From an uncultured Arenicella sp. (GTDB lineage: Bacteria > Pseudomonadota > Gammaproteobacteria > Arenicellales > Arenicellaceae), in assembly GCA_938045295.1 (NCBI GenBank), contig CALINO010000003.1, positions 1 through 64,000 of the forward strand: a stretch of DNA of 64,000 bases. The letters are read 5' to 3'. Under the pieces are notes generated by a model. It was not told the DNA's origin. It did no database searches and was given only the letters and a program-made list of their open reading frames with translations. Numbering within the stretch: position 1 is the stretch's first letter; the number at the start of each line of letters is the position of its first letter. A program made the translations under genes and the position numbers. Positions 34,458 to 42,159 of the stretch are shown here, piece after piece.

Positions 34458-35203
34458 TGCGTCGGCGTACCGTTAAGCCTACTTCAACCGGCTTCACCTT
34501 AATTGAAATTATGGTGGCGGTGGCTATTTTTGCTTTGCTGGCAGCGATTACCTTTCCGGCGTTGATACAGTTTTTGGATATCCGTGAACGGGTTAACCAA
34601 AAAAATGAAGACATCAGTAAGATGCAAAAAACGTTTTTGTTTTTCGCTCGAGATGTGAACTATGCGGTTAACCGATTAGGCAAAAATGAATTTGGTGAGC
34701 AAGCTAAAGCCACGGTGTTAATCGGTGACGACAGTGTGATGGAGTTGACCACCAGTTATCAAGATTTTCAACTTGAAGGCGCTGGCGTGCCGCGGCGGGT
34801 CAAGTGGTTGTTTGAAGACGATACCTTGTACCGTGTCCAATACCCAGTAATGGACCCTGACGGTGACACCCGAGTGTACCGTCAAGCCTTATTGTCCGGA
34901 GTGGATGATGTGAGCCTGTTAGTGTACAGCGTGGAAGATGGGCGTGATTCTGAAAGTAAACGCTGGAGCGAAGAAACCCGTTTGCCCAATATGCTACGCC
35001 TAACCATTGAGATGCAAAATGGCATTGAATACGAGCGTGCATTTAGCATGCTCGGCGGCGACAAAGAAGAAGCGCTTGCCGCAAGCCAAACGGCTCCAGG
35101 CTCCGGGTCTAATAGTCGCCAGCAACAGTCAAATTCCAACGAAGAAGGGCAGGAAAATCTGGACGCTCCATTTGATGATTTACCTGGTGGTGAGTTGCCC
35201 TAA
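34457..35203 (+). CDS. gspJ: Type II secretion system minor pseudopilin GspJ
   Basis: A 248-residue pseudopilin with leader ending STG-FTLIEIMVAVAIFALLAA and the GspJ-type body (INQKNEDISKMQKTFLFFARDV, RPxxR-type core). The C-terminal tail (from ~210) is Ser/Gln/Asn-rich and acidic, longer than usual. ATG 34457 overlaps the gspI TGA by one base; the TTG three bases earlier is less likely. It forms the tip complex with GspI and GspK. Confidence 0.87.
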   Translation: MRRRTVKPTSTGFTLIEIMVAVAIFALLAAITFPALIQFLDIRERVNQKNEDISKMQKTFLFFARDVNYAVNRLGKNEFGEQAKATVLIGDDSVMELTTSYQDFQLEGAGVPRRVKWLFEDDTLYRVQYPVMDPDGDTRVYRQALLSGVDDVSLLVYSVEDGRDSESKRWSEETRLPNMLRLTIEMQNGIEYERAFSMLGGDKEEALAASQTAPGSGSNSRQQQSNSNEEGQENLDAPFDDLPGGELP

Positions 35204-36414
35204 TGTTGCTGTCACGAAAAACAAATTACCCGCGCAAACACTATCCGCATAAGCAGCAAGGCTTAGTGATGTTGATGGTGGTTGGCGTGGTGGTGCTGAT
35301 GATTACGCTGTTGGCGTTAATGTTGGAAGATCAACATCAATTGATTCGGCAAGTGAGTAACCAACGCGTTTCTGAACAGAGCTTGCATTACTCTCAAGGC
35401 CTTGAGGCGTGGGCGATGCGCGTGTTGCACGACGATGCAAATCGGCAAGTTGACCATGGTGATGAAAAGTGGGCGTTAATGGGGCGGCCAGAATTAGAGG
35501 CCGATGAAGAGCAAGACGACAGCTTTTCCTTAGACCCAACCTTGCGCTTGGGCAGTGAAGAGGACGAAGAAGAGTCGACCATCGATTTTGGCATTGATAC
35601 GCTTGAGGTGACGATTGATGACTTGCAAGGCCGCTATAACCTAAATAATTTAATTTCAGGTCAAAAAGACGTGGCACCGCCGCAAGATCAGCGTCGAATA
35701 TTTCTTAACTTATTGCAGGTGTTGGAAATTGGCGAATTTGAAGAAGATCGTCAAGATTTGTACTCAGCCTTAGTGGATTGGCTGGATGAGAATGACACCA
35801 ATACCGCCGGTCTTGGGCGTGGCGCGGAGAGTAACGATTATAAAATCAAATCAACGCCGTATTTTGCCGGAGATCAGCCATTAAGCAGCATTGGCGAGTT
35901 AAAGTACGTGCAAGGTTTTACGCGAGAGATCATTCGCAAACTGCGCCCCTTTGTTAGCATACTGCCGATTCAAGGAGCCAAACTGAATTTGAACTCCGTG
36001 CCCCCTGAAGTTTTGGCCTCGTTAAATCAAGGCCCAGTGGTGGATATATCGCCAGTGCAAGGCTTTTTGGCTCGTAAACAAGATCCGGGTTTTTTGGGTT
36101 TTCAGGTGGGCGATATTCAAGCGGCCAATACGGCGATTAACGGAGTGTCTCCGGGCAATGGTTTTATTGCCAATATGTTGCAGGTGAATAGCCAATTTTT
36201 TCAAATAAATTCTAAGGTTACGTTGGGCGATTACCAAGTGTGCTCACGTACCATTGTGTTGCGTCAAAGTGCAAACCCTGACACACTCAGCAAACAGTCA
36301 ATCAGCGTGTTAAGCCGTGAGCAAGACACCGTGTGCAAATTGACCGAAGAACAACAAACTACCAACGCAGAAAGCGAGGCGCAAGAGTCTGCCACTGATG
36401 AAGATATACGTTAA
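35203..36414 (+). CDS. gspK: Type II secretion system minor pseudopilin GspK
   Basis: A 403-residue large minor pseudopilin that caps the pseudopilus. The N-terminal KQQG-LVMLMVVGVVVLMITLLALM is a GspK-type prepilin signal with Leu at +1 and no Glu5, which is normal for GspK. The body has the YNLNNLI and ALVDWLDENDT segments and helix-hairpin-helix-like repeats characteristic of GspK. An acidic inserted segment (EADEEQDDSFSLDP and EEDEEESTIDF) lies at ~95-125. ATG overlaps the gspJ stop by one base. Confidence 0.9.
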   Translation: MLLSRKTNYPRKHYPHKQQGLVMLMVVGVVVLMITLLALMLEDQHQLIRQVSNQRVSEQSLHYSQGLEAWAMRVLHDDANRQVDHGDEKWALMGRPELEADEEQDDSFSLDPTLRLGSEEDEEESTIDFGIDTLEVTIDDLQGRYNLNNLISGQKDVAPPQDQRRIFLNLLQVLEIGEFEEDRQDLYSALVDWLDENDTNTAGLGRGAESNDYKIKSTPYFAGDQPLSSIGELKYVQGFTREIIRKLRPFVSILPIQGAKLNLNSVPPEVLASLNQGPVVDISPVQGFLARKQDPGFLGFQVGDIQAANTAINGVSPGNGFIANMLQVNSQFFQINSKVTLGDYQVCSRTIVLRQSANPDTLSKQSISVLSREQDTVCKLTEEQQTTNAESEAQESATDEDIR

Positions 36415-37567
36415 ATTAGAAGCGCCTTTTGAATGGGCGAGGGTCGTGGGCTCTAATGTGGAGGCTTTTGGTGAAGTTGAAGACTTACAGAGTTTTCCCA
36501 TTACCGAAGACGATGAAGTGATTGGCGTGGTGCCGGGCGAATGGGTGACCACTCACACGGTGAATTTGCCCACCAAAACACGCAAACAGTTTAATCAAGC
36601 ATTGCCGTTTGCACTTGAAGACGCCATTTCTGAAGACGTGAGTAATATTCATTTTATTTGCCCGGCTTGGAAGGCGGCGGAAGAAGTGACCGTGCTATCG
36701 GTTGCCAAAGATAAAATGGCTTACTGGCAAACATTGGCCAACAGTAATCGTTTGCCCATCACTAAGCTATTGCCTGATCATGCCTTGGTGCCTTTTCACG
36801 AGGTGGCTGAATGTTCTTTGGCCATTGATGAGAGTCAAGTGTACGCTCGTCACCAAGAGCTTGGAGGGGTGAGTTTAGACACCAGTTTGGTGAATGTGTG
36901 GCTGATGGAAGTGCCAATGGCGTCTACCATTGCCGTGAACGATGAAGAGTTAACTCAGCAGCTTATTGATGAACACCCTAATCGTGACTTTCGCCATTGG
37001 CCGTTTGGCAACAAAATGCGCCACTGGTTGGAATACCCAATAGAATCTGACATTGACTTGTGGGGCGATAATTATCGGCCACACGTCAGCCGCTTTAATA
37101 CGAGGATGTTGCTAAAGCCGTTGGCATTGGCAGCCGTAGCACTGGGGTTGGTGTTGTGTTATGACGTGTATCGCTATGTTTCTCTGCATCGAGAAATTGC
37201 CAAGCTTGACGCCAATATGCTGCAAGTATTAAACGACACGATACCCGGCGTGCAGGGCATTGAAGGTGGTCATGGGCGTGATTTTATGGAAAAAGCATTG
37301 CGTCGTGGGCAGTCTCAGTCGGTTGAGCGCAGCGTGCACGCAACCTTGGCCGATGCGGCCAAAGTATTGCGTAGGCTGAATGCCACTGTCATTGAATTGA
37401 CATATCAAAATAATGAACTGTTGCTGACGTGCGTGTTGGCTGATTTTTCTCAAGTAGACGCATTGGCTAAACAGCTTAATAGCCGCCGCACTCTGACCGC
37501 TAAGCTACAAGGTTCTGCGGCTGAAGACGGTAAAATTATTGCTACTTACAGCGTGAAAGAGAAATAG
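36398..37567 (+). CDS. gspL: Type II secretion system protein GspL
   Basis: A 389-residue inner-membrane assembly-platform protein. The N-terminal ~225 residues form the actin-like cytosolic domain that binds the ATPase GspE (WVTTHTVNLPTKTRKQFNQALP, split motif, then FALEDAIS); one membrane span lies at ~233-250 (PLALAAVALGLVLCYDVYRY); the periplasmic ferredoxin-like domain follows. It overlaps gspK by 17 nt. It pairs with GspM, encoded next. Confidence 0.88.
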   Translation: MKIYVKLEAPFEWARVVGSNVEAFGEVEDLQSFPITEDDEVIGVVPGEWVTTHTVNLPTKTRKQFNQALPFALEDAISEDVSNIHFICPAWKAAEEVTVLSVAKDKMAYWQTLANSNRLPITKLLPDHALVPFHEVAECSLAIDESQVYARHQELGGVSLDTSLVNVWLMEVPMASTIAVNDEELTQQLIDEHPNRDFRHWPFGNKMRHWLEYPIESDIDLWGDNYRPHVSRFNTRMLLKPLALAAVALGLVLCYDVYRYVSLHREIAKLDANMLQVLNDTIPGVQGIEGGHGRDFMEKALRRGQSQSVERSVHATLADAAKVLRRLNATVIELTYQNNELLLTCVLADFSQVDALAKQLNSRRTLTAKLQGSAAEDGKIIATYSVKEK

Positions 37568-37576
37568 GGGGCGATT

Positions 37577-38077
37577 ATGGGTGCATTAAAAAATTATTGG
37601 TCCTCGTTAGAGTCAAGAGAGCGATTGGTGTTGTCATGGGGCGCATTAATTGTGGCGGCCATATTGATTTACGTGCTTATATGGCAGCCTTGGCGTCACG
37701 CCCTGTCTTTTATGGAGTTATCCGTTAAGCAAATGCGTGCTGATTCAGTCTGGATGACACAACAAGCTCAGGCCATGAAGAATGGCGGGGTGGGTGCTAG
37801 CGAACAAAAGTATAAAGGCGCGGAACAGTCGCTGGTTTCTTTAATACAGCAAACCGCTAAGCAGGCGAAAGTAGATAAAGTCATTCAGCAAATAGTGCCC
37901 AATCAGCAAAATGGCGAGGTGAGGGTAGTGTTGGAAGGTGTTGCGTTTAACCAATGGGTTAAATGGGTGGACCAACTGTATAAAATCTACGGTGTGGATA
38001 TCCAACAAATCAACGCTGAAAAAGACGATGAAAAACCCAACATAGCGGAAATTAGGGTGGTGTTTGCGCGTAAGTAG
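37577..38077 (+). CDS. gspM: Type II secretion system protein GspM
   Basis: A 166-residue inner-membrane protein: short cytosolic tail (ALKNYWSSLESRER), one membrane span (~18-38, LVLSWGALIVAAILIYVLIW), and a periplasmic domain with the GspM signature region (GVAFNQWVKWVDQLYKIYGV). Stabilises GspL. Last gene of the run; a strong terminator follows 125 nt later. No gspN. Confidence 0.88.
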   Translation: MGALKNYWSSLESRERLVLSWGALIVAAILIYVLIWQPWRHALSFMELSVKQMRADSVWMTQQAQAMKNGGVGASEQKYKGAEQSLVSLIQQTAKQAKVDKVIQQIVPNQQNGEVRVVLEGVAFNQWVKWVDQLYKIYGVDIQQINAEKDDEKPNIAEIRVVFARK

Positions 38078-38201
38078 TGAAGTGCTCGATGAGGAGCGTA
38101 AGACTTGAATGGCAGCGGCTACAGTTCCATGTTGAGCTTTTCATCCTTGGTCTGGCTTAGCGGGGCTCTCAAATAACCTGATCCTGCAAGTAATTCTGTA
38201 A

Positions 38202-38232
38202 GTAAAAAGGAGGCCAATGGCCTCCTTTTTAC
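38202..38232. terminator. Bidirectional terminator between gspM and dksA
   Basis: A perfect 14-bp stem (GTAAAAAGGAGGCC with GGCCTCCTTTTTAC) around a 3-nt loop. Suited to stop both gspH-M and the convergent dksA. Confidence 0.92.
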
Positions 38233-38323
38233 TGTCTTTACTCTTTGGGCGATAGACGCTCAAATCAAGAGTCTAAGCTGGCTTTAAAATAGCCGACACC
38301 TATTAATAAAAAAACATGATGAT

Positions 38324-38788
38324 TTAGATCATCTGGCGTTCTTTTATTTCGTTGAGTGTTTTGCAGTCCACGCACAATTCGGCTGTTGGCCTGGCTTCTA
38401 AGCGGCGAATGCCTATCTCAATACCACATCTGTCACACCATCCGTAATCGTCGTTATCAACACGAATAATGGTCTGATCAATTTTCTTTAATAGTTTGCG
38501 CTCGCGATCACGGTTGCGTAACTCTAAAGACATGTCAGTTTCTTGGCTGGCTCGATCGTTGGGGTCTGGATGATTTATGTTCTCATCTTGCATTAAGTGG
38601 ATGGTTCGAGACACTTCATCTAGCAGGTTTTGCTTCCACGCCATAAGGATATTGCGAAAGTGATCAACCTGATTAGGGTTCATGTACTTTTCGCGAGCCT
38701 TTTCCTTATATGGAGTGATTCCATGAATTAAATTGTCGTTTGCTTCCGCGGCGTTCTTTGCCACTTTTTGAGTCGCTTTCTTAGTCAC
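38324..38788 (-). CDS. dksA: RNA polymerase-binding transcription factor DksA
   Basis: A 154-residue DksA. The coiled coil is ~45-115 with the tip motif DPNDRASQE (Asp-x-x-Asp-x-Ala) that reaches into the polymerase secondary channel; the zinc finger CDRCG ... CVDC has four cysteines. It modulates stable RNA and amino-acid promoters with ppGpp. This is consistent with the GC-rich discriminators at the tRNA promoters here. The basic, disordered N-terminal ~25 residues are longer than in E. coli. Confidence 0.95.
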   Translation of the reverse strand: MTKKATQKVAKNAAEANDNLIHGITPYKEKAREKYMNPNQVDHFRNILMAWKQNLLDEVSRTIHLMQDENINHPDPNDRASQETDMSLELRNRDRERKLLKKIDQTIIRVDNDDYGWCDRCGIEIGIRRLEARPTAELCVDCKTLNEIKERQMI

Positions 38789-39429
38789 TTTGTTACCAAT
38801 ATGTTCAAGTGTTTGGCTTCTTTGGGCTTCTTGCTTTTGTATCCTTCGTGCTCACTTTTGCTCATTTAATAGCCTGTTTAGACCAACTTAGGGTCAATTT
38901 AAGGCATATCAACAGTAGCAAATAAGGCGCAATAAAGGCGTTAAAAGTTAAGAGTTGTATCAATTTAAATTTGATTTTTACCCAATACCGTCTGAAAAAT
39001 CGAGCAGCAGTTTTACACTAAACTACCGTGATAATCAACATTGTGGAAGACGTTAGTAATCAAATATGCGGTTTAAAGCACGTAAATGTTCACTCAGTGT
39101 GGGGTTGTTGTTGGGTTAAACCTCAATGCTATTAATACGTTAATCTTTGTTAAAAATTCAATAACTTAATGTTATCAAGGGGCAAAATTGGAAATCAAAT
39201 TAGCGTGTTAATGTTTATGAAGATATAATCAGTTTGCTCTGGCGTGTTTGCTAACAAGCGTGTATCTTCGGTTTGTTAGCTAAACAATAACAAGGGTAGG
39301 TAACAGGCTTTGATTGCAGGTTGCAATATTGGATATTTAGGTCTTGCGTTAATGCAAGCCGATTTAAATGCAAAGCTACTCAAAAATTAAATTAAATAAA
39401 ATTGTTACAGATTAAGAGGAACTATCATA
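38789..39429. other. 641-bp intergenic region between dksA and repetitive lipoprotein
   Basis: No supportable coding frame. It should hold the divergent promoters for dksA and the lipoprotein. Two symmetrical elements are seen: GCTAACAA (39250-39257) / TTGTTAGC (39273-39280), and the 16-bp near-palindrome CTTGCGTTAATGCAAG (39343-39358). AAGAGGAA lies before the lipoprotein ATG. Size and symmetry make a regulatory function or a small RNA possible, but I see no terminator. Confidence 0.45.
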
Positions 39430-40086
39430 ATGAAATCTACTGTAAAACTGGCCGCATCTCTAACACTAGCGTTAGGTTTGGTTGCTTGCGGTAATCAAGA
39501 CGACTCATCATCAATCAGCAATGCGATTGATGCGACTAAAGAAGCCGCTTCAAGTGCTGTTGATGCAACTGCCGATGCGGTAGATTCAGCGGCCGACGCT
39601 GTTTCAGAAACAGCGAGTGATGTTGCTGAAGGCGCAAAAGAAATGGCGTCTGACGCTGGTGAAGCGGTTGGTAATGCCGCTGACGGCGCGGTTGATATGG
39701 CTAAAGATGCTGGTTCAGCGGTAGCTGAAGGCGCAAGTGACGCGGTTGACGGTGCAAAATCAATGGCTGGTGACGCCGTTGACGGCGCAAAAGAGATGGC
39801 GTCTGACGCCGGTGAAGCGGTTGGTAATGCTGCTGACGGTGCGGTTGATATGGCTAAAGACGCTGGTTCAGCGGTAGCTGAAGGCGCAAGCGACGCGGTT
39901 GACGGTGCAAAAGAAATGGCCGGTGACGCCGTTGATGGTGCAAAAGAAATGGCCGGCGATGCGGTTGATGGCGCGAAAGAAATGGCCGGAGATGCGGTTG
40001 ACGGTGCTGTAGATGGCGCTAAAGAAAAAGCGGCTGACGCTGTTGAAGAAGCCACTGAAGAAGTTAAAGACGCGGCTGCAGGCTAA
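39430..40086 (+). CDS. Repetitive alanine/aspartate-rich lipoprotein
   Basis: A 218-residue predicted lipoprotein: signal peptide with lipobox LVAC (Cys20), then a low-complexity helical body of A, D, G, E, V, K built from 11-residue units (GAKEMAGDAVD-like). It resembles LEA-like or apolipoprotein-like amphipathic helices and YtxH-type stress proteins. It contains a 51-residue tandem duplication, then three nearly identical 11-mers. It probably lies along a membrane surface or coats other molecules, perhaps under stress; function unproven. A terminator follows directly. Confidence 0.8.
   Translation: MKSTVKLAASLTLALGLVACGNQDDSSSISNAIDATKEAASSAVDATADAVDSAADAVSETASDVAEGAKEMASDAGEAVGNAADGAVDMAKDAGSAVAEGASDAVDGAKSMAGDAVDGAKEMASDAGEAVGNAADGAVDMAKDAGSAVAEGASDAVDGAKEMAGDAVDGAKEMAGDAVDGAKEMAGDAVDGAVDGAKEKAADAVEEATEEVKDAAAG
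39631..39936 (+). repeat. 153-bp tandem duplication inside lipoprotein gene
   Basis: Copy 1 is 39631-39783, copy 2 is 39784-39936. The encoded 51 residues are the same except one (GAKSMAGDAVD against GAKEMAGDAVD in the final unit). Synonymous changes show the copies are not brand new. Confidence 0.9.
39904..40002 (+). repeat. 33-bp repeats (three units) encoding GAKEMAGDAVD
   Basis: Units start at 39904, 39937 and 39970; each encodes GAKEMAGDAVD with third-position differences. Likely to vary in copy number between strains. Confidence 0.9.
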
Positions 40087-40113
40087 GCGTAAGTTTCTTT
40101 AAGTAACAATCTG

Positions 40114-40144
40114 GCCCCGTTGTATAGCGCAGCGGGGCTTTTTT
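40114..40144 (+). terminator. Intrinsic terminator of lipoprotein gene
   Basis: GCCCCG (40114-40119) pairs with CGGGGC (40133-40138), extended by TTG/CAG, followed by six T. Confidence 0.88.
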
Positions 40145-40246
40145 GTGCTTATTGGCTATTCTCAATTTAATGCGCATTAACCGTGTCATGTAAATGTCTC
40201 GTTTTGTGCAGTTTTTATATTTAGACCCTAACGGTATTATTCTGTT

Positions 40247-40573
40247 ATGACCGACACCATTGAATTCGAATCCGTCACTCATAAGCTGTTGGCTGAAACC
40301 GCTTTAATTCGTTGGCATGATTTGCAGCGTTTTTTTGCTCAGGGCGCGGTGCTGAATGTGAGCTCTGAGCTTAATTTGGTTGAGGTTGCCAGTTTGTTTG
40401 CCGAAGATAAAGCGGCTGAACTTGAGCCTTTATTGTCGCAGCAGTTGATTCAACAGCCTGACAATCAACTGGCGAGACAATGGTATGATGATGACGTTGA
40501 GTTGTGGTCAGTGGTGGTGGCTCCCTACATATTAGTTCAAGATAAGCCGGCCCCTAAATCAATATCTAAGTAA
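40247..40573 (+). CDS. DUF2288 family protein
   Basis: A 108-residue soluble protein that fits the DUF2288 family: ETALIRWHDLQRFFAQGAVL, then LNLVEVASLFAEDKA and a WSVVVAPYILVQ C-terminus. Function unknown. It lies between the lipoprotein gene and the Pho box of pstS, with no visible operon link to either. No strong Shine-Dalgarno (TTATTCTGTT before ATG). Confidence 0.85.
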   Translation: MTDTIEFESVTHKLLAETALIRWHDLQRFFAQGAVLNVSSELNLVEVASLFAEDKAAELEPLLSQQLIQQPDNQLARQWYDDDVELWSVVVAPYILVQDKPAPKSISK

Positions 40574-40661
40574 GTAAAAAAGAGTGAATTTAATTCACCA
40601 AAGATCAATAAAAACAAAGAGTTGCTGTTTTTGATTTTAATGTGTCAAAAATGCACACAAC

Positions 40662-40695
40662 TTGTAATATAACTGTCATAAGCGAACCTTAGGAT
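40662..40695 (+). promoter_or_regulatory. Pho box and -10 element of pstS
   Basis: TTGTAAT-ATAA-CTGTCAT (40662-40679) is a 7+4+7 direct repeat matching the PhoB consensus (CTGTCAT repeats with 4-nt AT-rich spacer). It is followed after 10 nt by TAGGAT (40690-40695), a likely -10. The same geometry occurs upstream of phoB. Confidence 0.85.
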
Positions 40696-40743
40696 ATGCA
40701 CAGTTTTTAAATAAATCGATCACATCCCCCATAGGAGATAACT

Positions 40744-41874
40744 GTGAAAAAACTAGTATATGGTCTTGTAGCCGCTGCTACGGTTGCCAATATTTCAGTA
40801 GCATCAGCGCGCGACACTATTAGTATCGTTGGTTCTTCAACTGTTTACCCATTTGCAACTGTGGTTGCTGAGCGCTTTGGTAAGTCGTCAGATTTCAAAG
40901 CACCGAAAGTAGAGTCAACGGGCTCTGGTGGCGGTTTAAAGCTATTTTGTAAAGGTGTTGGTGAAGCCAACCCAGATATCACCAACGCTTCTCGCCGAAT
41001 TAAAAGTAGTGAGTTTGAAAAGTGCCAAAAAAATGGCGTGACAGACATTATTGAAGTATTGATTGGTTATGACGGCATTGTATTGGCTAACGCCAAAGGT
41101 GTTGAACCAATGGCATTGACTCGTAAAGACATCTATCTAGCGCTGGCTAAAATGATTCCTGGCCCAGATGGAAAGTTAATTGATAATCCAAATAAGACTT
41201 GGAAAGACGTTAATGCGGCGCTTCCTGCAACTAAAATTGAAGTGTTAGGCCCACCACCAACATCGGGTACGCGCGATGCGTTTGCTGAGTTGGCGCTTGA
41301 AGGCGGTGCTCGTCAAATTGAAGACATTGCTAAATTGCGTAAGCTAGAAGCAGATAATAAAGACGAAATCGCGGCTTTGGTTAAAAAGCTTGGCGCTGAG
41401 TCTGCATGGGCTGCTGCGGTTAAAAAGAAAGGCGAGAAAGCCAAAGGTAAAGACGTTGTTAAAATCATCGGTCGTTCGGTTCGTGAAGACGGTGCTTACA
41501 TTGAAGCGGGTGAAAACGATAACCTGATTGTTAACAAGTTGGTTGCCAACCCAAGCGCCTTAGGTATCTTCGGTTTCAGCTTTTTAGATCAAAACTCTGA
41601 CAAAGTGCAAGGTTCTGTGATCGATGGCCAAGCGCCAACGTTTGATGCGATTGCCGGTGGCGAGTATAAAGTCAGTCGTCCATTGTACTTTTATGTTAAG
41701 AAAGCACACATCGGTGTGGTTCCAGGCATCCAAGAGTACTTAAATACTTTTGTATCTGAAGATGTGATTGGCCCAGACGGTTACCTGATTGATAAAGGTT
41801 TGATTCCTCTAGGTGACGAGCAATACGAAGAAATGTCTTCTTCAGCTAAAGCACTTAAGAACTTAGCACTATAA
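40744..41874 (+). CDS. pstS: Phosphate ABC transporter substrate-binding protein PstS
   Basis: A 376-residue periplasmic protein with signal peptide ending near SVASA-RDT. Phosphate-binding signatures are IVGSSTVYPFA, VESTGSGGG and NPDITNASR; GPPPTSGTRDAF contains another binding loop. The start is GTG, supported by AGGAG 8 nt upstream. First gene of the Pst block, under a Pho box. It is somewhat longer than E. coli PstS, of the type common in marine proteobacteria. Confidence 0.94.
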   Translation: MKKLVYGLVAAATVANISVASARDTISIVGSSTVYPFATVVAERFGKSSDFKAPKVESTGSGGGLKLFCKGVGEANPDITNASRRIKSSEFEKCQKNGVTDIIEVLIGYDGIVLANAKGVEPMALTRKDIYLALAKMIPGPDGKLIDNPNKTWKDVNAALPATKIEVLGPPPTSGTRDAFAELALEGGARQIEDIAKLRKLEADNKDEIAALVKKLGAESAWAAAVKKKGEKAKGKDVVKIIGRSVREDGAYIEAGENDNLIVNKLVANPSALGIFGFSFLDQNSDKVQGSVIDGQAPTFDAIAGGEYKVSRPLYFYVKKAHIGVVPGIQEYLNTFVSEDVIGPDGYLIDKGLIPLGDEQYEEMSSSAKALKNLAL

Positions 41875-41920
41875 GTTTGAGAGCTGAAAAAGAAAAATAA
41901 TCTCCTCTCGAAAAGGTAAT

Positions 41921-41949
41921 GTTCACCTTCTTAACCTAAGAAGGTGAAC
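41921..41949 (+). repeat. 12-bp inverted repeat after pstS
   Basis: GTTCACCTTCTT (41921-41932) and AAGAAGGTGAAC (41938-41949) with a 5-nt loop. No T tract follows. It may protect the pstS mRNA 3' end so that more PstS than PstCAB is made. Confidence 0.75.
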
Positions 41950-41967
41950 AAAACCAAATTCGTTTTG

Positions 41968-41998
41968 GCGGGTGAGGTATAATCTCATCCGCTTTTTT
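41968..41998 (+). terminator. Intrinsic terminator after pstS
   Basis: GCGGGTGAG pairs with CTCATCCGC (one G-T), followed by six T. It would make pstS largely monocistronic, with pstC needing its own start or read-through. Confidence 0.85.
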
Positions 41999-42056
41999 GT
42001 TTTTTATAACGTTACTTTTTACAAATTCCTTCTCAAAAATGCTGTTTTGCAATGAT

Positions 42057-42098
42057 ACTGTAAGATTGCAATCTTACATTTACAGTACAAAATGTAAG
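42057..42098. promoter_or_regulatory. Overlapping palindromes between pstS and pstC
   Basis: A perfect 20-bp palindrome TGTAAGATTGCAATCTTACA (42059-42078) overlaps a second inverted repeat CTTACATTT (42073-42081) / AAATGTAAG (42090-42098), and the outer arms ACTGTAA (42057-42063) / TTACAGT (42080-42086). The hexamer TGTAAG thus appears three times, alternately oriented. As DNA this could be a multi-site operator; as RNA the two hairpins are mutually exclusive. Confidence 0.6.
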
Positions 42099-42159
42099 TG
42101 TTCATAGACAGTGTATTGAGCAAGACTTAGCTGAAAAATAAAAACGAATTTCAAATAGA

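Noticed and set aside
39250-39280. GCTAACAA/TTGTTAGC considered as an attC site
   Set aside because: At 31 bp it is too short for an attC, has no inner arms, and no cassette boundaries surround it.
39495-40055. Long reverse-strand open frame (186 codons) opposite the repetitive lipoprotein
   Set aside because: It is an antisense shadow produced by the A/D/G codon repeats; the product is low-complexity Ser/Ala/Pro and has no ribosome-binding site.
42057-42098. Palindromes upstream of pstC considered as a Pho box
   Set aside because: Pho boxes are direct repeats with 11-nt period; these are inverted and lack the CTGTCAT core.
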